A DNA stretch of 64,000 bases. Source: Isoetes taiwanensis (lineage: Eukaryota > Streptophyta > Lycopodiopsida > Isoetales > Isoetaceae). Location: the NCBI GenBank assembly GCA_021234155.1, contig JAJEKV010000065.1, positions 818,786 to 882,785 on the forward strand, written 5' to 3'. The notes under the pieces were generated by a model, which worked only from the letters and a program-made list of their open reading frames with translations, had not been told where the DNA came from and searched no databases. Position 1 is the stretch's first letter, and every line of letters begins with the position of its first letter. Below are positions 1 through 10,605 of the stretch, in pieces. The translations under genes and the position numbers were made by a program.

Positions 1-10
1 GAAGACTTTT

Positions 11-150
11 TCAAGTAATAAAGTCGTTCCCCATCTTGTTCAGATATGGATAAGAAAGATTGTGAATATGTAAAGGCAGTTGTTGAGAAGTTAACTGTAT
101 ACCAGGCATGGACTTTAGTGCTTCGGCCATGCCAGCTTTAATTTCTGATT
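11..150 (-). pseudogene. Probable second exon of the truncated UDP-glycosyltransferase
   Basis: After a CAG acceptor (153-151) this 140-nt stretch continues the frame of the exon ending at 354: phase 1 plus two bases. It encodes about 45 residues with a block reading AEALKSMPGIQLTSQQLP, in the place where plant glycosyltransferases carry a PGI/PGL..L...DLP segment. It then hits an in-frame TGA at 13-11. Inference rests on frame continuity and on resemblance to that segment only. Confidence 0.5.
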
Positions 151-353
151 CTGCACCAACGTATAGAGAAAATATTCAAATGCCGAACTTTTGTATAAAA
201 CCATACTCGAGTTTTCAAAGACTGACATAGAAGAGTAACCATACTAGTAGTTCATAATAATAAATTATAATGCAATAGTGTGGACGCAGAAATTCAAGTT
301 TCCAAACTTATCCATCTAGTTCTAGTCTATAAAAAATTTAATGAAAAACAAAC

Positions 354-843
354 CTGGTTTTGGAGAAACATATACATTTGGAGAGGCAGGAAAGGGTTGG
401 CCCTTCGTAAAGTAACTGGGTATATGATACTCCACAGCAATGCAAGCTGCAGAGCTTGGAAAATAACATGCTTCAGGAATGTTAAATTTTTCTGCAGCAT
501 CATGCGTCCAAACAGAAACAAAGTCATAAATGATACTCCTAACACGAGGAAGTTTGGCTATAACCTTTTCAAATGCAGAGCTGAGACCAACTATGGCCAC
601 ATAACGCAGATTGGCAGGAAGATCATCACTGGCCAAATCAACAGGGCAATCAAGAGATTCAAGATGAATGCGGCTTCGAAGGGCGGATGGAAAATTCCAG
701 GTCTGTTTGAGCTTTTCCTGCACACTCGGGATATTAACGACCGTGATTAGCAAGCCACGAGATGCAAGACGCTCTGCTAGATGCAACATAGAAATAACAT
801 GGCCTTGTGCGAAGTCTGGGCAGAGCACCAAATGCCTAGCCAT
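354..843 (-). pseudogene. UDP-glycosyltransferase (GT1), N-terminal exon of a truncated copy
   Basis: Minus-strand exon starting at the ATG at 843-841. Plant family-1 UDP-glycosyltransferases move a sugar from a UDP-sugar to small molecules in the cytosol. The N-terminal acceptor-binding half is visible: after the start comes a conserved GHV..ML.LAERLASRG block, with the expected catalytic histidine at residue 15. The exon ends at CAG/GTTTG (donor at 353-352). A second exon can be read from 150 to 11 after an acceptor at 153-151; the frame continues across the junction but meets TGA at 13-11. The joined reading is about 209 residues, against 450-500 for the family, and the UDP-binding PSPG box is absent. 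It is therefore a truncated gene, or one whose 3' part lies left of the window after another intron. Family call is firm; functionality is doubtful. Confidence 0.8.
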
Positions 844-851
844 CTCTCCCA

Positions 852-1290
852 ATCTATGTAAGCTCCCTATTCTCGAGCGATTTTGTCAAAACCTCTTGCC
901 TTAAACCCTGTCGGGAAGCCCTAACATTTTCGTATTTGCTTACTGAATCATTTTTGGACATAAAAAGTGTTTCCTGTTGCCGTTTATCTTTCATTAACAT
1001 TGAAATAGCAAGGTTGACCACATACTAGTGGCAGGCAGCGGCACCAATAAACTTGTCCCCTCAAATTATCTAGGGCTCATTCCCATTAACGTCTGAACTG
1101 ATTTTCCTAACTCAGCCACTCAGCAAATTAAGGGCGGCAATTTTTTTTCGACCGTCTACCATTCTCATTGAACCTAAAATTTAATTTCGCCACATCAACA
1201 AAGGGAAGGCAGAAAGAAACGTTCCCATTGCAATCCGATTTGCTTTGCTCCGAATTCTTTCCGGTGAAAGGCACCTGGGTTCTGCAGTAT
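852..1290. other. Upstream region of the glycosyltransferase, no gene seen
   Basis: AT-rich intergenic sequence between the glycosyltransferase start and the transposase remnant. No coding pattern, repeat or clear promoter element was recognised. Confidence 0.4.
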
Positions 1291-1351
1291 CTCATCCTTG
1301 CTACACCCGAAGCTAGGTATTGCAATTGCTTCACAGGTTAGTTTTCCAGAA

Positions 1352-2560
1352 ATGGATGCAGCCAAGCTTATGTTGATTGCAATTCTATTGAAGGCCATGA
1401 CAATAAATTTAAACATTTTAGAAAGTTTGACTGAGCTTCAAGAAGAAGAGGATACAGAGAATGAGTTTGTGATTGGAAACCAACAAATTATGGATTATGA
1501 TGAGTCTGGAGAATTCCCTGATTCAATGTCTTCCATCCTATTCTTATCAATGATATCAGATGAATTTAAAATGCCCAGAGGGACTTTGACAGGGATAAGA
1601 TATGGCATATGGTATATTCGGACCGCTGCTCGCATTGGTGGTTTCATTATGAAGGATGGGTCATGCAAGTGGATCCGTGTCGTTTCAAAGAATTATTTAG
1701 AGTATCTCAAGACACTTTCCACTATATTTGCAACCTAGTGGCACCCGTGATTGGAGACAAATACTCCACCTACTTTTTTCTCACATTCCAAATCGCGGTG
1801 TCACGCTGGAGAAACAGTTGGCCATTGCTTTGAAAAGGTTAGCATCTGGTGATAGTTTCTTGAGCATCTCATAATTATTTGGAATTGGATCTTCTACAGC
1901 TGCCAGAGTCACTATTAAGTTTGTTCATGCCTTGCTACATAATGCTCAACATCACTTAGAGTGGCCAACAGGTGATGCAATGGTTGCAGTCAAACGAGGC
2001 TTCCAATCCATACATGGCTTTCCCAACTGGAGGGAGCAATTGACGACACACGCCTTAATGGAACTTCCCCGCCTATGAGAGCGAGGTCGATTGGTTTGAC
2101 AGAAAAGTAACTACTCTATGCTTGTTGGGGCTATAGTTGATAGCCAGACAAAATTCTTGGACGTGGTTGCGGGTTATCCCTAGTGTTAATGATGCACGCC
2201 AATTAAGGATCTCAAACTTTGCGCAACTAGTTGAAAGACAAGAGCGCATTAAATGGGCCTACAATACAAATCAATAAATATTAGTGTCCGAGAATATATC
2301 ATAGGTGATGGCTATCCTTTACTTCCATGGTTGATTGTACCATTTCACGGTACACGCTTGCCTCCTATAACCGACAGTTTAATTACATGCATTCTTCTAC
2401 TGCGTATGGCGGTTGAGCGTGCTTTTGGACTCTTTGAAACGGTCATGGCAACTCCTTCCATGTGAAGATTTACAAACCAAACAAGGAGGCTTTGTCTAGA
2501 ACTATATTGGCATGTTGTATGTTGCACAATATTATGATTGACAGAGGTGACCGTTACTCC
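1352..2560 (+). pseudogene. PIF/Harbinger-type transposase remnant (HARBI1/ALP1-like)
   Basis: A DDE-type nuclease of PIF/Harbinger DNA transposons, or of the domesticated ALP1 family, read in several frames. The acidic N-terminal part begins at the ATG at 1352. From about 1609 a second frame gives HWWFHYEGW followed by a block resembling F..S..TF..IC..V. From about 1810 another frame gives a match to the family block EKQLAIALKRLASGDSFLSI, then FGIGSSTAARVT. Further on come an AIVDSQTKFLDVVAGYP-like block (about 2125-2180), a GDGYPLLPWLIVPF block (about 2305-2345) and MAVERAFG near 2406. Stops and frameshifts occur at least at about 1740, 1870, 2078 and 2180. Gene order and orientation of blocks are normal for the family, so this is one decayed transposase, not functional. 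Confidence 0.85.
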
Positions 2561-2718
2561 CAAGCCGCGGATCGAGTACAAGTGGGCCTCACCCATCATT
2601 CCCATACTTGAATGAGCCACGCTGGTCGGGAGCCTAATAGCACCGGGTTTTGAGTCTGCACTGGTCATATGGCAATTAAAGCATGCTCACAATGATAATT
2701 ACCACTTTTTGAACCCTC

Positions 2719-2938
2719 AAAAGTACCTACACTGGGTACTTTTAAAACTGGTACTTTCTGTATTTTCTTTCCATTAAAATCAATTCAAAAATTTTGAATT
2801 GAAGGTCAATAACATGTTAATCTATAGTATTAGAGGATCACAATACTATTAGAGATTAAAATGAATGAATGAACTCTCAAACTTATTGTTTATTGAGACA
2901 TTTATGCAAGTTCCCAGTACCCAGTGTTGGGTACTTTT
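2719..2938. repeat. Small element with near-identical inverted termini (MITE-like)
   Basis: A 21-bp motif AAAAGTACC.ACACTGGGTA at 2719-2739 reappears in inverse orientation at 2918-2938 with one or two differences. Each end is also nearly palindromic on its own (AAGTACC.....GGGTACTT). The 180 bp between them is AT-rich and holds another palindrome (CAATTCAAAA/TTTTGAATTG near 2793). Size and structure fit a non-autonomous DNA element lying just 3' of the Harbinger remnant. No target-site duplication was established. Confidence 0.45.
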
Positions 2939-3470
2939 CTGGATAGTTTTGCACTCCCTAAAAAGAACTTTAGATGGTACACCCTAGCATGCTTTCACCC
3001 ATATGCAATTATTTGTGGACACGAAGATAGACCATTCATTCAATGGAAACAAACATTCAATGTGTACTGTTCAAAACAAACAGTTGTTGTTTGGTGTGCA
3101 ATTAAATGTGTACTGTTTTCATATTATACATTTGCTTTTTGTTGTGCAATTCATTGTATGCAGCTATGATGGAGTTGGACTTGCTGAATTCTCATTAACA
3201 GGACATTATGAATCTACAGTTTCAATTTGAAGCCCCAAATTTGTGCCATATCAAGATGCTGCCCTGATAGGATTGACAGATTGAATGCAGCAAAGTTGGA
3301 AAAATTGCAGTCTCCCAAATGGTGCAGGACTTATGCTTTGCAGAAGTGGTAGAAAAAGCTCAATATATGAATGTATTCTCCACATAATGATAAAATACAA
3401 CTCCAATATGAGTAGTCTAAAAAGCATTCACCGCCTTTTTGAAAAAAGTTAACCGAAAAAAGTTACGCAG

Positions 3471-3632
3471 TGATTTATAGAGGCTCTCACGCTCATATAG
3501 TCACGAGGCAATAATTTGATGTTGTTGATTGAAACCAAGATCCTAGACAAAGTAAACTGACCCAAAATCAATTAAAGTATCAAGGGCCAAAACGTTTCTT
3601 TTAAATTTCTTTCATTGGAATTTTCTTAAAAT
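3471..3632. repeat. Direct repeat copy A (about 160 bp)
   Basis: Sequence beginning TGATTTATAGAGGCT and ending TTTTCTTAAA recurs about 420 bp downstream at 3894-4050 with about ten differences. A shorter pair, CACCGCCTTTTTG, precedes both copies (about 3430 and 3774). Function unknown. Confidence 0.7.
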
Positions 3633-3893
3633 CAGACATTCAATCATTGCTTCCAATCCAAAAACTTTATAATCGGGAAAGATGTAATATGCAGTAAGAG
3701 AAGAACATGGAACGGAGTCAAAGCTAGGAAAAACGGGGGCAAAAAGGATGCCGCCTACAAGAGGTTTGCATCACCGCCTTTTTGCCGAAAAAAGTTAACT
3801 CGGTTGATCTCAACGTTGCCTTAATTGACCCCAACAAGCGACAAAAATTATCCTTTAGGACTTATTTGATTTCTCTTCCTAGCATTACAAGTA

Positions 3894-4050
3894 TGATTTA
3901 TAGAGGCTCACGCTCATATAGTCCGAGGCAATAATTTGATGTTGTTGATTGAAACCAAGATCCTAGCCAAAGTAAACCGACTCAAAATCAACTAAAGTAT
4001 CAAGGGCCAAACGTTTCTTTAAATTTCCTTCATTGGAACTTTCTTAAAAT
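3894..4050. repeat. Direct repeat copy B
   Basis: Second copy of the 160-bp repeat at 3471-3632, in the same orientation. The separation suggests a local segmental duplication of roughly 420 bp rather than two transposon insertions. Confidence 0.7.
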
Positions 4051-4209
4051 ATGTACATTCAATGTAGATTAACAATGTAGATGAACAAGACTGATATTGC
4101 AGAGCTGCCAAGCTTGGAACAAATACATAGGACATTTATCAAGATATCATCGTTCCTCGTGCCCTTGTCATAGAGGACAATTTGACAATTTGTTACATGA
4201 AAGATCAAT

Positions 4210-4860
4210 AGCTTTTAGACCATTTGTAGGCAATATACCACTCAAAAATGTTTTTTTTTTCTGCATCTACTTGAGAATGAATAGCAAGCTCATCAGATAA
4301 GGCAACCATAACCATAGATGAGCAAAGCTCAGGAGAGGTGCCACAATGCGTTCCCCAGAATTCGGCAAGCATCTTGCCCATACGAACCTGGACTTCGTGA
4401 TTTAAATTTTTCTTTGTGACAGACTAAGCGGGCACTATAATCCCTTGTGCCAATCTATGAACTTTCATCAAATAATCGACTCCATAATTGTGAGAAACAA
4501 TAGGATGATGAAGACGGTCTAAATGCTCCTGTTTGCAATGAAAAAAAGCCACTGTCAGAGGAGCAAATAACCACTTATGCAAATTACTAGTGTAATAATC
4601 ATTAATCCCTAAAATGAATTAGAAATGTGAATGACATGTAGAAAGATATCATGAACCAGTCAATTACTAGTTTTTTTGCCATTACTAGCCTCATGATGCC
4701 AGGTTGCTACATCAGCAAGCTAGGCCAATGTTTATGAACAAACTGCTGTAAATTTGAACGCTTCAAAAGAGCCATTGAAATGGAAATATTATCCTGTGGT
4801 TTTTTTACTGACCAGAAGTTGCAAGTCAGCATTCCCAATACCACTATTTGAAAATGATAG
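4210..4860 (-). pseudogene. Unidentified protein-coding gene fragment, at least two exons
   Basis: I do not recognise the family. On the minus strand an acceptor at 4588-4587 opens a reading frame of about 120 codons down to about 4210, interrupted once by TAG at 4426-4424. The composition is that of a folded helical protein, for example KMLAEFWGTHCG and HNYGVDYLMKVHRLAQG. Upstream, about 4795-4715, a second coding-like stretch reads ISMALLKRSNLQQFVHKHW. Introns with AG acceptors separate them. The fragment lies directly beside the copia insertion at 5046, so it may be what remains of a host gene damaged by that insertion. The single internal stop and lost flanks argue for a pseudogene. Protein search of the two exons would identify it. 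Confidence 0.45.
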
Positions 4861-5040
4861 TTCCTGCAATGATTTTGTCAGACCTACAAAGGACATTAAC
4901 TTACAGTATGGCTAAACCCTCAAGAAAAGACCTAGGTAAAGATGTGTATACAATGCATCTGCTAGCGCTTGCAGGTCACGCTTCTGTAAGCAAAATCCTA
5001 ACTCAATCTTTTTTATCCATCCACCAGCAGAAATTGACCA

Positions 5041-5045
5041 TGCTA
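5041..5045. repeat. Target-site duplication, left copy (TGCTA)
   Basis: Five-base direct repeat identical to 10493-10497, bracketing the copia element exactly at its LTR ends. Confidence 0.85.
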
Positions 5046-5607
5046 TATTGGAAATGACAAAATTATGTGTCATGTGATATTCTAATCTATGAGAAGCAAA
5101 GCGATGGAGATTAGAGTTGTTAAATGGTGTCATGTTATTCAAAGTTAAGCAGTTGAATGGGGAAGACCTATGAGAAGCAGTGGCAGTAGGTCAAAGTCAA
5201 AGTCAAAGACAAAGTCAAAGTCAAAGTCAAAGTCAAAGGTGGCGGGCACACCCTACCCCGAGGTGTTTTTGGGCTCGCTAGAAACACACGACACCCCCGC
5301 CCGCCACTTAGGGTTTTGGGTTGGCCCGGTCAACGGGTCAAAGTCAACGACAGCTGGAAGATAAGGACAGCAGGGCATCCTATTATTTAGGCAAGTTGAA
5401 AAACTTTCTATATGAAGGGCATGCACGATTTGACAAGTGGATATATCCAGGTTGATGAGAAAATATATATATGACTGATTGTCATAGAAAATATGTGGTC
5501 GAAAAGTCAGGTCAAAAAGCGTGTGTATGCAAATATAGGTGCTGGAGGGGTTTGAAGGAGACAGAGTCTTGGCATACTTGTTTGAATCCCAAGCTCTGAT
5601 TCTAACA
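5046..5607 (+). repeat. 5' LTR of copia element
   Basis: 562 bp. It contains a short tandem array of the hexamer AAAGTC (about 5192-5237, longer here than in the 3' LTR), a GC-rich patch with CCCGCCCGCCAC, and a probable U3 TATA box AATATATATATG near 5461. It ends at ...CTAACA, immediately followed by the primer-binding site. Confidence 0.9.
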
Positions 5608-5608
5608 T

Positions 5609-5620
5609 TGGTATCAGAGC
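5609..5620 (+). promoter_or_regulatory. Primer-binding site (initiator Met tRNA)
   Basis: TGGTATCAGAGC, the canonical plant copia primer-binding site, one base after the 5' LTR end. Confidence 0.9.
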
Positions 5621-5643
5621 TAACTAAATCCTGCCCTGTGATA

Positions 5644-6600
5644 ATGACAACCAGATTCGGGGCAAATCTATTGAACTCTATTGAAGTTTTTAAAGGAGAT
5701 GGAGGATTTCAAATCTGGAAGGAGAGTATTAGAGCTGTACTGGAGTTTGAAAAATTGTGGTATTTGTTTGATGGTAGTCCAGTAAGGGGTGCAACTAGCT
5801 CAGGTGATTCAAGTCCTGCTGCTAGTAGTAGTAATGCTCAATCTGGTGCAGGGGGAACTTCAGGTGAAGGTGTGTCTACTGGAAGGGCAACTTCTCTGAG
5901 TTCTGGAGCAGAAGATGAAGCTAAGATTATGGAGGCCCAGGCCATAATCATGTGTAAGGTAGGCACTGCCTTAAAACTGAAGCTTCGAGGCATGAAGCCT
6001 AAGGAAATGTGGGATTATTTGATAAAGCACTATGAACAAAAAAGTTCTTCACAAATAGATGTGCTAGAAAAACAGTTAAGGAAGATGAAATTGTTTGAGA
6101 AAGATAACTTGACTGACTTTTTGAGAGATTTGATTCCATTATTGCAGATCTTGAGGGAGCTGGAAATATCTTGAATGAACAGTATCAAATACTAGCTTTG
6201 GCAAGAGCAGTATCTCATAATAGTCACTTGGCAACTTTTACTTTAAAATGTAGCCACTTCCAAGGAGCATGCTATCGAATGATAACGCACGCAATTTGAA
6301 CAGTCTACTATTACTCGGGAGGAAGCTCATGGGGTCCTCAGAGATCTTGTATGAGGTAAGACTAAAAGAGGTGGTTTTTAAGAGGAAAAGTAGGACCTTG
6401 TTATGCATGTAATCAATTTGGTCACCTAAAGAGTGAGTGTCCAAACAATAGTGAGAAGGAATTTAGATGTTTCAATTGTGAAGGCAAAGGTCATTTTGCT
6501 TTCGATTGCCCAAGCCCTAAAAAAGGGAAGAGGTCGAGGGAGATTTTCCTCGGAACTTATAGAGGTGGCGGGGGCAAGGGGAAAATTCAAAGGAGGCTCA
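5644..6600 (+). pseudogene. copia Gag with two CCHC zinc knuckles
   Basis: The nucleocapsid/structural polyprotein region. From 5644 the frame reads MTTRFGANLLNSIEVFKGD and then the UBN2-type Gag core, including AQAIIMCKVGTALKLKLRG and EMWDYLIKHYEQKS, up to about 6170. An unusual serine/glycine/alanine-rich insert sits near 5790-5910. After a frameshift and stops, two CX2CX4HX4C zinc knuckles follow: 6399-6440 (CYACNQFGHLKSEC) and 6468-6509 (CFNCEGKGHFAFDC). Plant copia Gag commonly has one knuckle, so two is notable. A basic KKGKR stretch follows. The ORF is broken between 6170 and 6390. Confidence 0.85.
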
Positions 6601-6699
6601 AGTATTAATGTGGTAGAAAAACAAGATAGTAGTGAAGGTGAACTTGAGGATGACACCTTGGAGGTAAGGAAGAATTTAACTTGCAATGTTTGAGAGTTT

Positions 6700-9600
6700 C
6701 AAGGAAAAGCAATAACCAATTTGTTGTTATAGATTCGGGGCGAGAAAAAAGTGTGATTTGCATATGCTTAAGGAGTGGGAAAAGAAAGAAGGACGTGTGC
6801 AACTTGGTGATGGGGGTTTGAAGAAAATAGAAGATCTTGGAGTTTTAGAGTTGTTTGACTTAAATGGCAAAATTGTAAAATTGAGAGATGTTTTTGTGTG
6901 TGCCGGGATCTTGTTAGAAATCTCATATCCGTATGCCGGTTTGGTGGATTTGGGATATAAAGTCTTTGTTTGAACAGATCCATTGTAAAGTGTTTCTTAA
7001 TGGTGAATTAAAGTTTATTGGCAAAAGAGTTGGTAATCTTTTTGGATTGAATATGGAGCATCTTCATGAAATTAATCTTGTGGAATATTAGGATGTGAAA
7101 GTATGGCATAACAGTTATGTCATGTAAATGCCGCAATAATTAAAAGGCTTGAGGAAAAGGGATTAATATCCGCCAAGGTACAAAATGAAAAGTTTTTTAT
7201 GTGGAGGCTGCCAACTTGGAAAGCAATCAAGATTGCCATTTAAAAGGTCACACAAAAGAGCAAAGGGCATTTTGGATTTGGTACATACTGATTTATGTGG
7301 TCCTATAAATGTTACTAGTTTGAGTGGGCATAAATATTTCATGAGCTTTATTGATGATTTCAAAAGAAAAACCAAGTGTTATATTTTGAAAACAAAAGAC
7401 CAAGCTAGTGATGCTTTGAAGTTATTTATCTTGCTGAAACCGAGCTAGAAACCGGAAGAAAGATAAAGTGCATAAGGTCTCCATTGGGGAGGTGAATATA
7501 TCTCTCGATGAATTTAAAGCTTTTTGTGTAAACAGGGGGAATCAAGAGGCAATTGACATGCGGATACTCACCACAACAAAATGGAGTTGCGAGAAAGGAA
7601 AAATAGAACCTTGCTTGATCTTTGTGAGATCCATGTTGAAGTATTCTCGTTTACCAAATTATTTATGGGATGAAGCTGTGGAAGACACCGTCTACATTCA
7701 AAACTTGTTACCTTCATCAAGTATTAAAGGTGCAATTCTTAAATGCTTTGGTCCGTAAGTCACCTTCTTATGATAGATTAAAAGCATATGGGTGTTTATG
7801 CTTTGTACATGTTCAAGAACCGAGGAAAAAGTTGGATGATAGAGCATAACGTATCTTATCTAGTAGGGTATGATTCTAACTCAAAAGCATTCGGATTATA
7901 TGACCCCGCTAGAAGAAAAATTATAGTAAGTAGAGATGTGGTCTTCAATGAAAACGAATTTTATAGGAAAATTCCTAAGATAATCTTGAAGATCCATGTG
8001 AAAGTGAAAGGAAAGATAGTATTGAGGAAACAAATCAGTCAATAAGTGAAGAAGAAAAAACTCAAGGATTGGAGGCGGTAGATTTGAGTGACTCGATAGT
8101 GAGTCGAGAAATGATTCCAAGTAATGTTGTTGAGCGGAAGTGGAATCGGTGTTGAGCAAGAGATTGAACACCAAGAGGCGAAGTGGATAAAATTGATAGA
8201 CCAAAAAGAAAACCAGGATTTAACAGAAGCTCAAATGTTGGCGAAGAAGCCAAACATGATTTAGAGTCTCATGGTAGAACTGAACTTGGAAAAAGTAAAA
8301 GACTTAGATCTCGGTAGGAGAAATTATCTTGTATTTGACATTTTGATACTTGAAACGCACAAGATTCCACAAAATTATATGAAGGCAAGTTCAAGATGTG
8401 AATGGAAAGAACTGGAAATGTGCTATGGAAGAAGAAATGAGAGCATTCAAAAGAACAAACACTTATACAATGAGTGGATATTCTTCCGATAAGAATATAG
8501 TTGGAAGTAAGTGGATCTATAGAATAAAACCAGGGAGTAGACAAAAATACAAAGAAATTTAAAGCCGGACTTGTTGCACAAGGCTTTACACGAAAAAAAG
8601 GAGAAGATTTTGATGAAACATTCTCACCATTGGTAAAGATAAATAGTTTGAGAATGTTATTAGCTATTGCTAATGCTTGTGATCTTGAAATCCATCATAT
8701 GGATGTAAGTACAAAGATTCTTGAATGCTAAGTTAGAGGAGGAAATTTATTTAAGACACACTTTTGGATTTGAAGAGGAAAAAAAGGAAAAATTTGGAAG
8801 TTGAATAGAGCAGGTTTATGGTCTTAAACAATCTCCTAGGGAATGGTATAAATGTATGGATGGATATCTTGTAGAACAAGGTTTTGAGAAGCTCAATTAT
8901 GATGGTAATATCTATAGGTTCAAAATGGGAGATGCCTGGTGTATTATTGCTTTATATGTTGATGACAATATTATGATATCAAAGGGAACTCAAGTACTAA
9001 ATCATTGCAAAGATATCTTAAGGAAACGATTCCAAATGAGTGATCTTGGAGAGTTAAAGAGGTTTCGGGCATAGATGTTTACTGAGGGGTAAATCACAAG
9101 ATATTAGCTTTGAGTCAACAAGGGCATATTCAAAACATGTTGAAGAAATTTCATATGGAAGATTGCAATATGGCATATACTCCTATGGTTCACAGTCCGA
9201 GAATCTCTCGAGATATGAGTCCAAAAACGCAGTGAAAGCAAAAACAAATGGAGAAAATACCTTCTGAAGTTTGATTGGTTGTTTGTCCTATGTAGCCAAT
9301 TGTACTAGTGGGACATTGCATTTGCAGTTAATATTCTCGTGGGGTACAATGGCAATTTGGTAAAGGACACCGGATTGCGACAAAAAGGATCCTCAAATAC
9401 TTAAAAGGTACAATGCATTTTGGTATAGTATTTAATGAAACCGACTTACAATTGCTGGGGGCTTATTGTGATCTTGATTGGGGAGGAGATTTAGACAAAC
9501 GAAAATCAACTTCGTGGTATGTTGTTTTATTAGGTGGAGCCCCAGGTTGTTTGGAAGTGCAAGAAGCAAAAGCGGCATTGCTTTATCTAGTGTGAAGGTA

Positions 9601-9900
9601 CAAGTACAACTGACACCGTTGACTAAGGAACTTATTTGGGAAAGAAGGCTTATGGCGAATTTGGATTTGCTCAAAGAGGACCAACAATCATTTATTGTGA
9701 TAATACTAGTTGTATTGCCATGACAAAAAATCCGGTTTTGCACGAAAGGTCAAAACACATTGAAATGGAAGTTCATTTTATCGGAGATATGGTCAAAAGA
9801 AATCGAGTGCATTTGACCTATGTTAGTACTGGTGATCAAAGAGCGGGATATTCTTACAAAGGCTCTACCTTTATCCGATTCCGTGAAATAAGGAAATTGT
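6700..9900 (+). pseudogene. copia Pol remnant: protease, integrase, reverse transcriptase, RNase H
   Basis: A retropepsin active-site block VVIDSG lies at about 6718-6737. The pre-integrase region shows CGGCQLGKQSRLPFKRS (about 7200-7255), followed by the integrase core beginning HTDLCGPINVTSLSGHKYF (about 7285) and LPNYLWDEAVEDTVYI. Integrase C-terminal blocks run to about 7990. Reverse transcriptase starts with a GSKWIYRIK block (about 8505); the catalytic YVDD is intact at about 8958. RNase H blocks are YCDLDWGGD (about 9466) and YCDNTSCIAMTKNPVLHERSKHIE (start about 9696). Many frameshifts and stops, so a pseudogene. All domains lie on the plus strand in copia order. Confidence 0.9.
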
Positions 9901-9928
9901 TACAATGTGATGACAGGGAATATCACAT

Positions 9929-9937
9929 GAAGGGGAA
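9929..9937 (+). promoter_or_regulatory. Polypurine tract of copia element
   Basis: GAAGGGGAA directly abutting the 3' LTR start, the expected primer site for plus-strand DNA synthesis. Confidence 0.8.
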
Positions 9938-10492
9938 TGTTGGAAATGACAAAATTATGTGTCATGTGATATTCTAATCTATGAGAAGCAAAGGGCGATG
10001 GAGATTAGAGTTGTTAAATGGTGTCATGTTATTCAAAGTTAAGCGGTTGAATGGGGAAGACCTATGAGAAGCAAATGGCAAAGAGGGTCAAAGTCAAAGT
10101 CAAAGTCAAAGACAAAGTCAAAGGTGGCGGGCACACCCTACGAGGGTGTTCTTGGGCTCGCTAGAAACACACTGACACCCCCCGCCACGCCACTTAGGGT
10201 TTTGGGTTGACCGTCAAGCGGGTCAAAGTCAACGGCAATTTGGAAGATAAGGACGGCCCGGGCATCCTATTATTTAGGCAAGTTGAAAAACTTTCTATAT
10301 GAAGGGCATGCACGATTTGACAAGTGGATATATCCAGGTTGATGAGAAAATATATATATGACTGATTGTCATAGAAAATATGTGGCTGAGTGCAGATACA
10401 GGTGCGTGTATGCAAATATAGGTGCGGGAGGGGTTTGAAGGAGACAGAGTCTTGGCATACTTGGGTTCGAATCCCAAGCTCTGATTCTAACA
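9938..10492 (+). repeat. 3' LTR of copia element
   Basis: 555 bp, starting TGTTGGAAATG and ending CTAACA. The hexamer array (about 10087-10123) has fewer AAAGTC units than in the 5' LTR, and there is an extra GGCTGAGTGCAGATACAGG patch near 10383. These indels account for most of the LTR-LTR difference. Confidence 0.9.
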
Positions 10493-10497
10493 TGCTA
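10493..10497. repeat. Target-site duplication, right copy (TGCTA)
   Basis: Partner of 5041-5045; a five-base duplication is the usual product of copia integrase. Confidence 0.85.
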
Positions 10498-10605
10498 GTG
10501 CCCTATTACATAAATGTCAGTGTATATCAAATACAATACAAATCAAATACAAGGAGAAAAAGATAAATTAAATCAAATACAATACAATTCAAACAAAGTA
10601 ATGCA

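Larger units (their letters stand above)
5046..10492 (+). mobile_element. Ty1/copia LTR retrotransposon with both LTRs and target duplication
   Basis: A 5.45-kb element. The LTRs are 5046-5607 and 9938-10492, both ending in CA; the right copy starts TG and the left TA, one base changed. Direct repeats TGCTA flank it at 5041-5045 and 10493-10497. A primer-binding site complementary to initiator methionine tRNA follows the left LTR (5609-5620) and a purine tract GAAGGGGAA precedes the right LTR (9929-9937). Domain order is Gag, two zinc knuckles, protease, integrase, reverse transcriptase, RNase H, which is copia order. Stops and frameshifts throughout the ORF mean it cannot move by itself. The LTRs differ by several indels, so the insertion is not recent. 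Confidence 0.95.

Noticed and set aside
280-750. Plus-strand 156-codon open frame
   Set aside because: It is antisense to the glycosyltransferase exon, whose minus-strand reading has conserved family blocks and a proper splice donor.
1128-1416. Short minus-strand frames upstream of the Harbinger relic
   Set aside because: Random composition, no domain, overlapping the start of the transposase reading.
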